The translations under genes and the position numbers were made by a program. DNA of 64,000 nucleotides from Cadophora sp. MPI-SDFR-AT-0126 (Eukaryota > Ascomycota > Leotiomycetes > Helotiales > Ploettnerulaceae): assembly GCA_020747065.1 (NCBI GenBank), contig JAGMVK010000011.1:868001-932000 (forward strand), given 5' to 3'. Of this stretch, positions 24,059 through 37,036 are shown piece after piece; the first letter of the stretch is position 1, and the number at the start of each line of letters is the position of its first letter. Under the pieces are notes generated by a model. That model searched no databases. It saw nothing but the letters and a program-made list of their open reading frames with translations, and was not told the DNA's origin.

Positions 24059-24975
24059 CTTGAGTGGAGATATGGCTGATTGTTGTGTCGAAGAGAGGAA
24101 GAGAAAATGAGGTATGAGAAACGAAAGCTCAAGATAACAAGCAGGGCGGGCTCCCTAGCCCCGGACCGAGAACCGAATAAGCCAATCACAAGCTGGGTGA
24201 AAACAACCTTCGGCCTACGCGGTATTTACATGCTTTTCCATTCGCTTCTTCTGGGGCATCGAAGATCGATTGAGCTGTACTCACTCCATGGTGCAGAGGC
24301 AGAGGACGGTACAAAAAAGTACCGCCAACGCCAATCAATGGCAAAGATACATACACATACAGGCGTGGCGTAGCAATTGTGACTGACATAGAATTATATC
24401 ACCGTCAGCCAGCCAGCCAGATGGAAGAGCTCAGCTCAGTGCTTGCATGTGCTCGCCCGGATTGTTGCACACCATGATGTCAAACTTGTTACTCATCACC
24501 ACCACCACTGCCCATGAAAAACAAGACCCAGGCCCTGCCTGACATTGCCTTACATCAGTTGTCAAAGTATACTCCAACTCAAGCACACAAAAACCCCCCA
24601 GCCAATGTCCCAAATTGTTTCAAGGACATTCAAATGTAGTAATTACATATTTATTGCCCCAAGGCCGACTTTCGCTCTCCTCCGCGACGGCCGCCCAGTG
24701 ACTGCTCCGCCTCCGAATGTGAAAGGGCAAAGGCCAGGATAGCCTCCAGGATAGAATCCGCAATTTGTAGCGTCCCTCGGTCATACAAGTTAACTTGTAC
24801 AGGGACTTAATCCTGGTCTTGAAGGACTTTTTTGACCTGGAGACCATTGGTCGAGAAGTCACCTTTCCTCTTCTGTACTAGCTCTTTGGAGGGGTTGTCT
24901 GTCGAAAGACACAATTTTACCTAGACCCAAGTCACGCACGCACATCAGCCTCACTCACAAACGGCAATCGCAACA
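24059..24975. promoter_or_regulatory. Shared divergent upstream region, ACO1 / BUD20
   Basis: About 917 bases separate the divergent start codons. The interval should carry both promoters. No gene is supported inside it; the minus-strand frames at 24186-24389 and 24620-24862 look random. Confidence 0.5.
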
Positions 24976-25479
24976 ATGGGGATCCCTCAGAAATCGACCA
25001 GAACAAAAACTAGGAGACGCTTGAGGTACGTCCCCCATCTCGGAATATCTCTGGTCCTTGGTCACAGGAAAGACCTCTTCTAACCATGCGCAGAGACCTG
25101 GATCAAATCCACCTGGACATAGCCGATCAAAAGCATCTTCTACAACACAAGAATAGCAAGGCACCTGAAGACTTGCCGGGCTTAGGTCAATTCTATTGTG
25201 TCGAATGCGCCAAATGGTTTGAGAGCGAGCATAGCATGGTCACCCATCGCAAGGGCAGCACCCACAAGAGACAGTGCGTACTCAAGGCAAAGGGGTTTCA
25301 GGATTCCAAGACTTATGTGATGTAGGGTCAAAGCATTGAAGGCGGAACCATACACGCAGAAGGAAGCCGAAGCAGCTATTGGACTCCGAACGGATAACGG
25401 CCCTCGACTTGCAGCCAAGGAGAATTCCAACGATATGGAGGTAGAAATGGAGAACTCTGGGTTCTTGGATACAACATGA
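24976..25479 (+). CDS. BUD20: C2H2 zinc-finger protein Bud20 (60S export/biogenesis)
   Basis: Bud20 is a nuclear shuttling factor needed for export of the large ribosomal subunit (ZNF593 in animals). Three exons read 24976-25025, 25094-25273 and 25326-25479, giving 127 residues. The basic N-terminus (KSTRTKTRRRLR) leads to DLDQIHLDI. The single U1-like C2H2 finger is FYCVECAKWFESEHSMVTH followed by a second histidine in STHKR. The C-terminal signature KALKAEPYTQKEAEAAIGL lies in the last exon. Both introns are GT-AG in consistent phase. The 3' end converges on DAM1 with only about 109 bases between stop codons. Confidence 0.93.
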
Positions 25480-25588
25480 AGCGCGAAATTTTCCGCAGAA
25501 TCAGAATTCACATATGGCACCCGGAATTTCGATAGCTCAAGTTCCATATGGGAGTTATCTCTGCTGCAATTTCAGATAGGGAGCATCC

Positions 25589-26392
25589 TCACGACTTCAC
25601 AGTACGACCTTTCGCGGCTCTTGCAAGACCACTCCCCCGCGTACCACGCAATCCACCACGAGCTGCCCCCCCTCTTCCTGAAGGTGCTGCTCCTCCCCGG
25701 CTGCCGCCAATTCTCGACGCTGGGGCGGGATTGGAGAACTTCGAGGATGCTTTGGAGGACGTAGGAGGGTTTTCGACGAATGAGGTATCCGTTGTCCTTC
25801 CAAGAATGAGCCAGAGCCATAGAGGGTAGAGAGTGTGAAATAGCTTACAAGAACGTCGTTTCTCCGTCGATCTCACCGTGAAATCTATCTGAACTAGTCG
25901 AGCGTCCTGGAGATATGAGCATCTATCAGGGATAGCCCTTCGGGTTCCTACCTAATTTATCCTCTTGTTCTCTCGCTCTATGGAATGAATCTGGGATTGG
26001 TGCCTACAAACATTTCAATACCAGCCCTCGACCAATTCTCGTGCCTTTGTACTTACCTCTGGAAAGTCGACACAGAAAGCATTCATGTTCAAACCGTACA
26101 GGAATGACGAAAAGTTATTATTGAACCGACTCAGGCTCTCCTGTAGAAGTGCCAAATGCATGAAATTTGCGTCCAGATCCGCTAAGCTGTCGTTTAATTC
26201 CGCAAAGGATGGTTCAAAAGCTTCGAGCGGCAGATTCGATGCGCCTCGTAAGCTCGCTTTGCCAGATTCGTGGAGAGAGGATCTAGACGAAGGTCGCAGA
26301 GGCGTCGTTGGACGCGAAAGAGGTCTACGAGTACCGGATGTTGATCTCTTCGCACTGCTTCCAGCCTCTGTTTGGGGGGTTCTTGAAGACAT
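25589..26392 (-). CDS. DAM1: DASH/Dam1 complex subunit Dam1
   Basis: Dam1 is the subunit of the outer-kinetochore DASH ring that couples kinetochores to microtubules and is regulated by Aurora B (Ipl1) phosphorylation. The N-terminal basic and serine/threonine-rich tail (KRSTSGTRRPLSRPTTPLR) precedes the conserved helical core (EPSFAELNDSLADLDANFMH; SLSRFNNNFSSFLYGLNMNA; FCVDFPEAPIPDSFHRAREQ). Four exons are inferred. The core crosses the first intron cleanly (FPE to APIPDSF). The last exon is glycine- and arginine-rich (GGSRGGAAPSGRGGAARGG) and ends at 25589. The 3' exon structure rests mainly on frame and splice-site fit, so the C-terminal tail is less certain. It diverges from the CSR1-like gene. 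Confidence 0.86.
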
Positions 26393-27049
26393 CCTGAATT
26401 GTTGACCGTCGTAGTCGCGGACTGTAGAGTTTCTCGAAGATCTCCAACAAGTCTAGAAGTTGGAATTCACGCGTCTCGTTTGGCTTCAGTAAAGGTATAT
26501 CGATGACCTCGCGGCGATTTGTGTCGTGATTGTCGTTCTGAGTGGTCTTATAACGCGGCTTGTTGATGTTGAAGGAGCACGCGCCAGCGAACGTTACAAA
26601 AGTGGTACAGCAGGTCCTCAGAGTTCAGCCACAAGCACAATCAATCTTTTCGGTTTTACCAAATCAAAAATAAGTCCCGCGTAAACAAGTATCAAGGTAG
26701 TGTTAAACCAGAGAGAAATCTATGACCGTTTCTGCATACACATCTTTACAAATTATGAGAGCAATTCGGGAGAAAGGCGTGTGCCTTTTTGACCCCTCCA
26801 CGTGTGGACATATGCCAAGACTCGTAATTACATGTAGCGGCTGGCCCGGATGAGAGGGGTACTCGCATTCGCATCATTGTGCTTCGGAGTAAAAGCCATC
26901 GTCCAGTCAGGTCGTCCCAGTCAAGTCTATTATTCCAATTCTCGGCTTCTGCTTCTTCGCATCGTATTTTGAGGTTGGCCTTGGGCTGCTTACACATATC
27001 GTGCATCTGCACCCCAACTTTACTACAAGACATTCCCATATTCTTGTCC
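26393..27049. promoter_or_regulatory. Shared divergent upstream region, DAM1 / CSR1-like
   Basis: About 657 bases separate the divergent start codons. No gene is supported. The CSR1-like frame stays open upstream of its first ATG as far as 26879, without an ATG. Confidence 0.5.
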
Positions 27050-29070
<2,021 letters not shown>

Positions 29071-29346
29071 ATTATAGACTCATGGCGCATCTATAAGCGA
29101 TGAAGCAGAGCAGCCCAACCTTGTGTAATAATATAGTGGTGGCGATGATGGCATGTTTAGGATAGACGCCGTACTGACCGAAAATTCATCATGAGTATAG
29201 AAGTAAAAGCTCGCTTGATCTCACATTGGACACTCACACCATGTCATTAGAATGTTTTATGGCCCATTGCCCACATTGTCCTCGAAATCAGTAACCCTCA
29301 AGCTACCGATTCACTTCTTCGAGACTCCATGACTCCGTCAATCTAC
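29071..29346. other. Convergent 3' spacer, CSR1-like / HNT1
   Basis: This is a 276-base interval between convergent stop codons. No gene is seen. Confidence 0.5.
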
Positions 29347-30034
29347 TCACATCTTCGATTTGATGTCCGCAAAAAGCTCCTTCAGTTTGTCCATGTCGGT
29401 CTTCTGCTGAGGCCATCCAATTGACATTCCTTCCTCCTTACTTGGCTTTGGTATCTACCCGTGGAGTGAGTGATTTGAATATTTTGAGCATGCCGATGTA
29501 CATCTTACCATGTGGAAATGTACCTATAACCAAGACAACACTTGATCAGAACTCCGTTCGTCCGATGAAACCACCAGAGTCACTTACATGATCAACTTCC
29601 TGGTGTGCAATCCGACCATTGTTTTGCAAAATATTGTAATTCTCTGCTCCTGTAGCCTTAACCAACTTCTTCAAAACCGGCTAAACGAATACGATCAGCC
29701 AATGCTTCAATCAGTCCACCAGTGTTTTATGCGAGTCTCGTACCAGGATCTCGGATAGTTGGTCGTCGGGAATGTCCAGCAGTTTCTCACCGTGGAACTT
29801 TGGGATGACGAGCTGTATTCGAGTTAAGTAGCTGCAAGCATTATGGACTAGAAGTACTGTACGGCGTGACCTCTGCTCAGAGGGTTGATATCGAGGAAGG
29901 CCAGGACTTTGTCGGACTCGAATAGCTTGAAGCAGGGGATGTCGCCTGTTTATACTGTATTAGCTTAATATTTTCGAGAATATTTTCGACGTAAATGAAC
30001 CTTTGACGATCTTGCAGAAGATACAGGCTGCCAT
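29347..30034 (-). CDS. HNT1: HIT-family adenosine 5'-monophosphoramidase Hnt1
   Basis: Hnt1/HINT is a histidine-triad hydrolase that cleaves AMP from amino or lysyl phosphoramidates. Six exons rebuild the family: ACIFCKIVKGDIPCFKLFES; VLAFLDINPLSRGHA; LVIPKFHGEKLLDIPDDQLS; ENYNILQNNGRIAHQEVDH; a 15-nt micro-exon encoding VHFHM; and IPKPSKEEGMSIGW to the end. The triad motif H-V-H-F-H is formed across the micro-exon, so skipping it would remove the catalytic site. This gene is too finely split to form a long open frame. It diverges from the GCNA-like gene. Confidence 0.92.
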
Positions 30035-30423
30035 TCTTGCTTTGTCCTTATTTGCCTTGTCTTTGTGTTGTGGGAGATTGAGTGAGTGAGAAGTGTGGTG
30101 AGTAGTGATGGTGGGGTAGCTACTGTGAGGTCACTCGGCGGGTGCTCGGGATTCTGGGGAAAGATGCACGTGACGACAACAAATAGATTTACTGTTTATT
30201 TTTAATGTGAAGATATTTTGCTTGCGAGAGAAGACATCACTTTTATTTCTTCATTATCGTTCTATGATATCTTGAGTACTTCTGAATTAGTTGTAACAAA
30301 AAGCCTTTGGCAAGGCAATCCATTCTTGCGTTCATGTTGTCGAGCCAACGCCCCCCATTAACCTTTCAACAGAGATCGTCGCCAACTTTTGACATATTTG
30401 CGATCAGAACATCGAATACGAAA
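30035..30423. promoter_or_regulatory. Shared divergent promoter, HNT1 / GCNA-like
   Basis: A 389-base interval separates the divergent start codons, AT-rich near 30180-30300. An in-frame upstream ATG at 30334 could extend the plus-strand protein by 30 residues. Confidence 0.5.
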
Positions 30424-32561
30424 ATGGCAAGAATAGTGGAGGATAGCGATGATGAGTTCCCAGATGTTGCTGAACTGATACATCGCAAGATTGTGTCCGG
30501 AAAATCTGCATTTCCGGAATCTCGTCTGGCCACAACAAGGAAAACGGAGGACGATTCATTAGATGCAGCAACGGGTAACAGGCCTACTCAGGGTATGAGT
30601 CGAAGATCTGAGAACAGGCCAAAGAGGGGGGAAGAGGCCGAAATTGCAAAGCCGAGGCCGAAGACACGTATTTTGAATCAGACCTCTGATAACCCGCTGC
30701 TACGTCCATTGGCCAAATCTACCTCAGGCAAAGATATGTCCAAGAAGCTAGAGAAATCATCACCGAAGATTGAAGTACGGAGACGGCAGTTGGCCAGAGA
30801 TTCATCATCAAATGTTTATTCCGGCGATGACTACCATTTGAAGACCACAAGCAAGGATCTGGAAGAAATCCAATCCGGCAAACTACACAAGCCCAGGAAG
30901 GGGACAGTTCGAAAGGAGACAAAAGCGACCCCCAAGAAGGTTACTGGAGTTGACTCGGACGAGGAATATGAAAGCAATTCTGGGCTGTCAGACTTCATTG
31001 TTGATGACAGCACTTTTCTAGACAAGGAATCTGTTGATGAAGCACCACCTCCAAGATCGATCAGAAGACTGGTACAGGGAAGAAAGCTGAAAGTCGACCC
31101 CGAGAATTCGGATTCTGGAGACCTCGAAGGCTGCATAGAGAGGCTCAAAGTCGAGGTGGATGTTTTCGCGACTTCTAAGACTTCAAAAGCCTTAGAGGAT
31201 TTCGCAAAGGATTATGGTGTTACAAGGTCTCCAGTAGGAGCATCAAAGAGGAGCAGTGAAGACGCCCAGTCGAGCCCCCTAGAAGCAGCCAGAACTACTT
31301 CGAAATCTGATTTCATGACCTCTGATATCGAAGATCCGGCCACTCTCAGCTAGTAAGTCCCCAGAATCCTGCTTGTGCCTAATGTTTCGTATCTAATGTC
31401 CCATCAAGCTCGCCTTCCGAAAACAAGTCGAGAACAGTGTCCAGAGCAGTCCGAGTCGTGACACCTCCTGGAAGCCCAGATACAAAGCCAAAACGACTTC
31501 GGTCCCCCAAGAAGCAATTCCTACGTATCCCATCAACCCCCCACAGACCAAGTATGGATGGCTTCTGGCAGCAAGATGTGGTCAATGACTGGAATGATGA
31601 GTACTCGCCTCAGAAGGCCTTCTTCCCGAAACAGAAGTCTGGGAATAATTCTGGAATGGAAGCACCACCTAGGAAGAGTCCCGTCAAACAGGATAGGGTA
31701 GCAAAGGAAGCCAAGAAAGCTTTTTCGCAATTGAAACACGCACGCGCCGAATCTTTCCTCCATGAGCTGGACACTAAGATCACTAACGGAGAAATAGCAA
31801 GACTGTCTGCTTTAACGGGAGGAGTCAAGATAATCTGGAGCAAGAAACTCAATACGACCGCTGGGCGAGCAAACTGGAAAAGAGAAACTGTTAAATCATC
31901 AGTTAGTGCCTCTGACGAGAAGATACTCTATCGACATCATGCGGCTATCGAACTGGCTGAGAAAGTCATCGATGACGAGGAACGTCTCCTGAATGTCATT
32001 GCTCATGAGTTCTGCCATCTTGCAAATTTCATGGTCAGTAACGTTAAGACGAATCCTCACGGCAGGGAATTCAAAGCGTGGGCAGCGAAATGCTCTCGGC
32101 ACTTTGGAGACCGAGGTATCGAAGTCACGACGAAGCATAGTTATGACATTGACTATAAATATGTGTGGGAGTGTTTGGGTTGCAGTCTCGAATTCAAACG
32201 CCACAGCAAAAGTATTGATCCCACGAGGCATCAGTGTGGGGGCTGCAAGAGCAAATTGGTGCAGACAAAACCAGTTCCACGAGCTAATGCTGGGACGGCG
32301 AAAATCAGCGAGTATCAGCTCTTTGTGAAGAAGAATATGAAGAGGCTGAAGGAAGAAAATCCTGGGAGTCCACAGAAGGATATCATGGGTCTGGTCGGGA
32401 AGGAATATCAACTGTATAAAGCTTCGAAACTGGGAGTCGAAGAACAGGCTACGGGGGCTATTAGTATCGACCAATTTGCAGAGAGCAAAGAGGGGACTCC
32501 AGAAGATGATGTGGGGGCTGTCGCTAGGAAGCTTGACTTTCTGGATTTGACAAGTCCGTGA
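30424..32561 (+). CDS. SprT-like metalloprotease with HMG box, GCNA-like
   Basis: This is an ACRC/GCNA-type SprT protease; animal GCNA removes DNA-protein crosslinks, and the fungal form adds an HMG box. Two exons read 30424-31352 and 31409-32561, giving 693 residues. Residues 1 to about 380 are disordered, acidic and serine-rich (MARIVEDSDDEFPDV). The SprT domain has the zinc motif HEFCH (LNVIAHEFCHLANFMV), the third ligand region NPHGREFKAWA, and a C-terminal zinc ribbon (WECLGCSLEF; RHQCGGCKSKLV). An HMG-box-like helix pair follows (ISEYQLFVKKNMKRLKEENP; KDIMGLVGKEYQLYK). The start MARIVEDSDDE was preferred because the 30 residues before it look like leader sequence. Confidence 0.9.
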
Positions 32562-32760
32562 TTAATTAACAACGAATTGATGGCGTGAAAATTTCATATT
32601 CATTTCAGCTGATCTTGCTACCTAGCCGAGACAACAAGTCATAGTCGTGAAACATCCACTCAAGTAGACTCGCCATGAAACTATGCGCCTGCAAAAAGCA
32701 ATATCGTGAAGGTCCCGCTGGACATGCAGCTGCGTACTTGCCAGTCACCAAGCACACCCA
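32562..32760. other. Convergent 3' spacer, GCNA-like / MOG1
   Basis: This is a 199-base interval between convergent stop codons. No gene is seen. Confidence 0.5.
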
Positions 32761-33487
32761 CTAGACCTCCTTGAAAAGACCCCAATCCTTGATCTTAAAC
32801 GTCTCCCAGATCTTTGCCGCATACTCCACCGCATTTTCAATCAGCTTTCCCTGCTTACCCATTTGCATATTGACTTCTTCTTCCGTGTACTCCCCCTTGA
32901 TGTGCGGCACATTGATTGTAACAAGCACATCCGTGGATTCCTGCTCCAGTCTGATGAGTGTAAGTACGATGGCGGTGAAATCTGGGCTCTTGGAACCAGG
33001 TTTCGGAGGAGGTGTTTGTGTGGCGATGAGTGTGTAGGCTGGAGTCCCTTCTCTGGGGACATGTGAGTATTAGCAACCTCCACGTGATGAGGTCGTACTC
33101 GGTCAAAGATTTTGGGAAGAAAGAAAGACCTACGGGAGTTTGGAGAACTGCGTGTTGCTCGTATTCCATACTTTGACGGTATCATCGTCGGAGTCCACGA
33201 TGTCCTCAAGATGTGTGGTCAAGGCTGCACCGTCAACAGCTGGTCCTGTGCCTGGCAGACCCACGCGTTCCGTGATGTCGAAGATGATGCTCGTGAATCC
33301 ATCTTTGTCGAGGTAGACTTCTTGATGGTCTGGGACTTGACGGATGGTGCTGTGTTTGTTTGTTAGTATTTGCCGCTTCAGATGTGAAGTGATCGTGAGG
33401 CTCTGCGTACCTAACATCGGCGAAGCTGGTCGGTAAATCGACGATCAGAGCTCCGCCGAAGAGTGGTGTGCTGGTGTATGTAGTCAT
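32761..33487 (-). CDS. MOG1: Ran-binding nuclear import factor Mog1
   Basis: Mog1 binds the GTPase Ran (Gsp1), promotes nucleotide release and supports nuclear import. Three exons were joined. The N-terminal signature TPLFGGALIVDLPTSFADV crosses intron 1 into STIRQVPDHQEVYLD, the hallmark Mog1 block. It continues SIIFDITERVG, then across intron 2 from QFSKLP into EGTPAYTLIATQ. The C-terminal half includes LTLIRLEQESTDVLVTINVP and the final helix IWETFKIKDWGLFKEV. Both introns are GT-AG with consistent phase. The frame is open upstream of the chosen ATG as far as 33721, but that sequence is low-complexity and unlike the family, so MTTYTSTPLFGG was taken as the start. Confidence 0.93.
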
Positions 33488-34762
33488 CTCCGCTTGCGTC
33501 TGGCCTGTTTGGTTTTGTGCTTTTGAGGAATTCTGAATGTGGATTTGTTCTGCTTTAGATTGAGATGAAATGAGTTGTAAGGCTCTGGAGGTGTTCTTGT
33601 ATTGGTTTGGCTGGCTGGCTGACCCGGCTGGTCGACGACGATGATCTTCCAAGCTGCCTGCCAACTCAGCCTTGTTCAAACTGGTAGAATGAAAAGGCTG
33701 ATGATAATTGGTTAGGAACAAGGCTACGATCCTGGCCTGAACGAAGTTATCAGATTCTCTCGCCCCAAAAGTGAAAGCGGTGTGAGCTTCAGAGCACAGT
33801 ATCGCTTGTAATGGCAGTATCTCGGCCCGCTGAAAATTTCGACAAAAGTAAAATTAAGCTCCTCAGGATATTTCGGAATGTGAAGATGAAGCCAAAGAAT
33901 GCTAAAAAATAAATTGTGTAATCTGGATATCCAGAGGTTGGGTTTCAAAGATTGGTGGAATGGAGTATTTTGGGCATGAGCCACGGTCATCTCTGGTAAA
34001 AGGCAAGAAATGAATTCTGAACTAGCTTGTCCCACTCCAGGCATTGGAATTCATTATTTGGCTACATATACAGCACGCAACCGTCCCCGCTTAGCTCTTT
34101 CGATTCAGTGCACACCCTTCCGCACAACAGACCGACTTGTCGCGAAACAAATCTAAAGACATCCATGATTGAGTGAGGTTTATAAGTAGTATCGTTGGGT
34201 CTAAAACATTCTCACGTCCCCTTTTCCCTCTCTATTTGTAATGTGTTTATCTCGTTGACCTTGAAAACGTTTTCGGGACTTCCATATACGATAGCTTGCA
34301 ACATCGCATTGCAAGGCAGTTTACCTGCCGTCAACAGCCAGTGTGTGTCTTCTTCCTATTGACTGAAGTTAATATGCCAGTCTTGCCAGCGTTGGGTTAT
34401 CCTGAGCTCACATGCACACGGTCACCATCCGATCCAAGGTAAAGAGTACAACAGGGGAAGGTGGCCATGGGTCCACTCTCAGGCCCGTTAAGCATCATTC
34501 TCACCCCAGAACAGTACAACAGGAATGTGAAGATTCTATGGTCAATATTTTAGCTTCCTAGAGCTACTGCCATGCTGTACAATTATCACCATATCCACCA
34601 GAAATAATTCTTCGCTGCAACGGACATTGGGCAGGTCAAAATGAGACGTGAGGAACGACTACAACCTGCTTAATTTCAGAACGTTCTTTTCGTCGCACCG
34701 ACAATATCCAAATGAAAAACGCTGATGCAAGTAATACAAATCAGAAATATTGTGGGCACAGT
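33488..34762. other. 1.3-kb gene-free interval upstream of MOG1
   Basis: I see no supported gene. The interval holds the MOG1 upstream region and the 3' flank of the GAS-type gene. A minus-strand frame at 33724-34044 has no recognisable features. Confidence 0.45.
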
Positions 34763-36514
34763 CTACAACAAAATCATGCCAGCACCTGCCATTCCAGCAA
34801 CCAAAACATAGATTCCCATTTGCAACAAGCCAGCATCGAATCGAGGGATCATGACTGCTCCTGCCGCGCTCTTGGTCGTCGTTGACGAGGCCCCAGACGA
34901 GCTACCTGTTGAGCCAGTTCCTGTAGGGGCTGTTGTGACGGTCCCCGTTCCGGCTGAGCCTGCCTGTGAGATAAGACTCTTGCAATTAGTGCTGGTAGAT
35001 CCGGTCTGTGTTTTGGCATTTCCACCGAAATCGCAGGCTGTCGACGCCTTCTTTTGGCTCTGATAGTATTGGTCAAAAGCAAATGACAGCTTTTGGTATC
35101 CAGTGCACATGGAGTATGCACCATAAACACCTGTGGTGGCATTCGCGGTAATTCCGTTGCATGAAGTATCATCCAAGCCACAAACGGTACTGAATAGCTC
35201 GGCTGTCTTGTTTCCTGAGAGTCCAGTGTTTGCAACGCACGATAGCGAGGATACCATGCAGTTACAGAGATCTGCGTTGGCGATCGGAGGAAGAGCGTCG
35301 GAAGCAGCCCAGTCAGTTCCAACAGTTGGGCAAGACTGAGCAGCAGTGTTTGTAACGACATAGTTGGCCGAAGCTGTGTTGCTGGGGGTGACCTTGGCCA
35401 ACTGGCTGGAGAGAGCAGTGAAATCCGGCAACTTGGAGACAGTGCTGCCCGAGACAGAGACGAGACCTTGCATTCATCAGCTATGCTCTACAATTTTGAT
35501 TTCCGAGAGCGAGCGTTGCTTGAGCTGTCACTTACCATAGTCATTAGCTTCCTGGAAATACATGTACATGATTCCACCCGACCAGACACTCGTCATGTTT
35601 TTGCCATAGATTGCCCCAACTTCGGTGAATTTACGGGGTTGGACAGTGTTGCATCCATACTCAGCAAAGAAGGCGGGAACAGAGTAGTTCTTGAACTCGA
35701 GTGTCCTTTGATCATAGCCGGACTCCGTGAATGAAGAATCGCCGCACCACGAGTAGATGTTGTAGCCCCAGAAGTCAATAGCCTCATCAACATTGCCGCA
35801 GTTGAAGTAATGAGCAAGATCAATACGAATAGCAGGATCATCGTTCGTGGCATATCCCACACCGATCTTTCGATAGTTCTTGGTCTTGATGTAGGCCTTC
35901 ATATCCCGGACAGCAGCCTTTACGAAAGCACTGGCGTTGGTATTATTTGGCTCGTTGGATACCTCGTTGCCAGCAAAGAAACCCAGTACATTTGTATAAT
36001 TGGCGACTGCATCTATGACACCAGCATAGCTGGCGAACAATTCAGTTGTCCATGTGGGATCGTTTCGGTTGATAGAGAAAGAAGGGTTCGAGAGATCCTG
36101 GATGAGATAGATACCAGCATCTTGTAGAAGACCCATGCAGACCGAGTGATCCAAAGAAGCATTGATGGCGTACACACGAATAACGTTTGTGCCGAGTTGT
36201 TGGAGCAGGGGGATATCACGTCTACAACCAGCCTCGTCCGCCAATGGATCCGTGAATGTAGATGTTCCAGAGGTTGTCCCGTTCGAGGAGACATCTTGCT
36301 GGTAGGCGATACCTCGAATAAAGAACTCTGTGCCGTTCTCGTAGAAGAAATGGGATCCCTTGGTTGATATCAGTATGTACTTGGCACATTGGCTTGGAGA
36401 TCCATCTACCTTGATAACGATGGGAGGGAGATCTGCGGCAGCAACGGTTGTAGCTAGGAAAGCAGCACCGCTGAGCGCAGCCGCAGCGATGGAAGCGAGT
36501 CCAAAGGTCTTCAT
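34763..36514 (-). CDS. GPI-anchored 1,3-beta-glucanosyltransferase (GH72, X8 domain)
   Basis: This is a GAS/GEL/PHR-family enzyme that cuts and re-joins beta-1,3-glucan at the outer plasma membrane. Two exons are split within NDYG|LVSV (intron about 35535 to 35476). The signal peptide is [20 protein letters not shown]. The GH72 domain has [17 protein letters not shown], the acid/base glutamate in [10 protein letters not shown] (Glu about 184), and the nucleophile in PAFFAEYGC (Glu about 285). The spacing of 101 residues matches yeast Gas1 (161/262). A cysteine-rich X8/CBM43 module follows ([27 protein letters not shown]). A serine/threonine/glycine-rich stretch and a hydrophobic tail ([18 protein letters not shown]) indicate GPI anchoring. 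A likely leader intron lies just upstream. It diverges from FKS1. Confidence 0.93.
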
Positions 36515-36519
36515 ATTTG

Positions 36520-36629
36520 CTGAAGAATAACAATTTAAAAAGAGAATTCTAATGACGATGCGATGCGAAGTGATGGACACGCGCGGGAGCAGAAGTTGGC
36601 AGCAATGCCTGTCTCAGAGGCGTTCGTAC
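36520..36629 (-). other. Probable 5'-leader intron of the GAS-type gene
   Basis: On the minus strand a donor GGCAG|GTACGA and an acceptor TTATTCTTCAG|CAAAT bracket 110 nt, ending five bases before the ATG. This is inferred from splice signals only. Confidence 0.5.
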
Positions 36630-37010
36630 CTGCCAAACGTTCCAAAAAGGAGGGCTGGGCACGAGGGAGGTTCTAATTGCAGAACAATGAGCGTCGAGGA
36701 TCGCCAGTTGGCGGGGGGTGGTAAGGAAAGAAAGAATACAGCAAGAAATCCTATGACTGCAACTCTAGAAACCTCAACGAAAGATGGAATTAATGGACTG
36801 CACTGGACTGAGTTGCGGAGCACGGAAGAAACAAGAGTTGACCAAGAAATGGACAAGAGCCCTGGCAGAGCGTGGCAGGAGATGTTTGTACAAGACAGTG
36901 CATTTCTGGGGTGTCTCTAGCGCGTTAGTCTCGGTCTGTCTGACACGCAATGCCCTGCTCCACTCGCGGGACGCAAGATGAGGATTTACGAATAATTCTG
37001 GGCCAGGCTT

Positions 37011-37036
37011 GGATCGGATTGGATTGGACTGGACTG
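37011..37036. repeat. GGATT/GGACT pentanucleotide array
   Basis: Four to five imperfect pentamers (GGATC, GGATT, GGATT, GGACT, GGACT) lie about 500 bases upstream of the GAS-type start codon. Confidence 0.75.

Noticed and set aside
26879..27049. N-terminal extension of the CSR1-like protein
   Set aside because: The open frame begins at GTG with no ATG before 27050, so it is more likely 5' leader.
33724..34044. 106-codon minus-strand frame upstream of MOG1
   Set aside because: No recognisable domain, signal peptide or splice continuation; it starts in ordinary spacer sequence.
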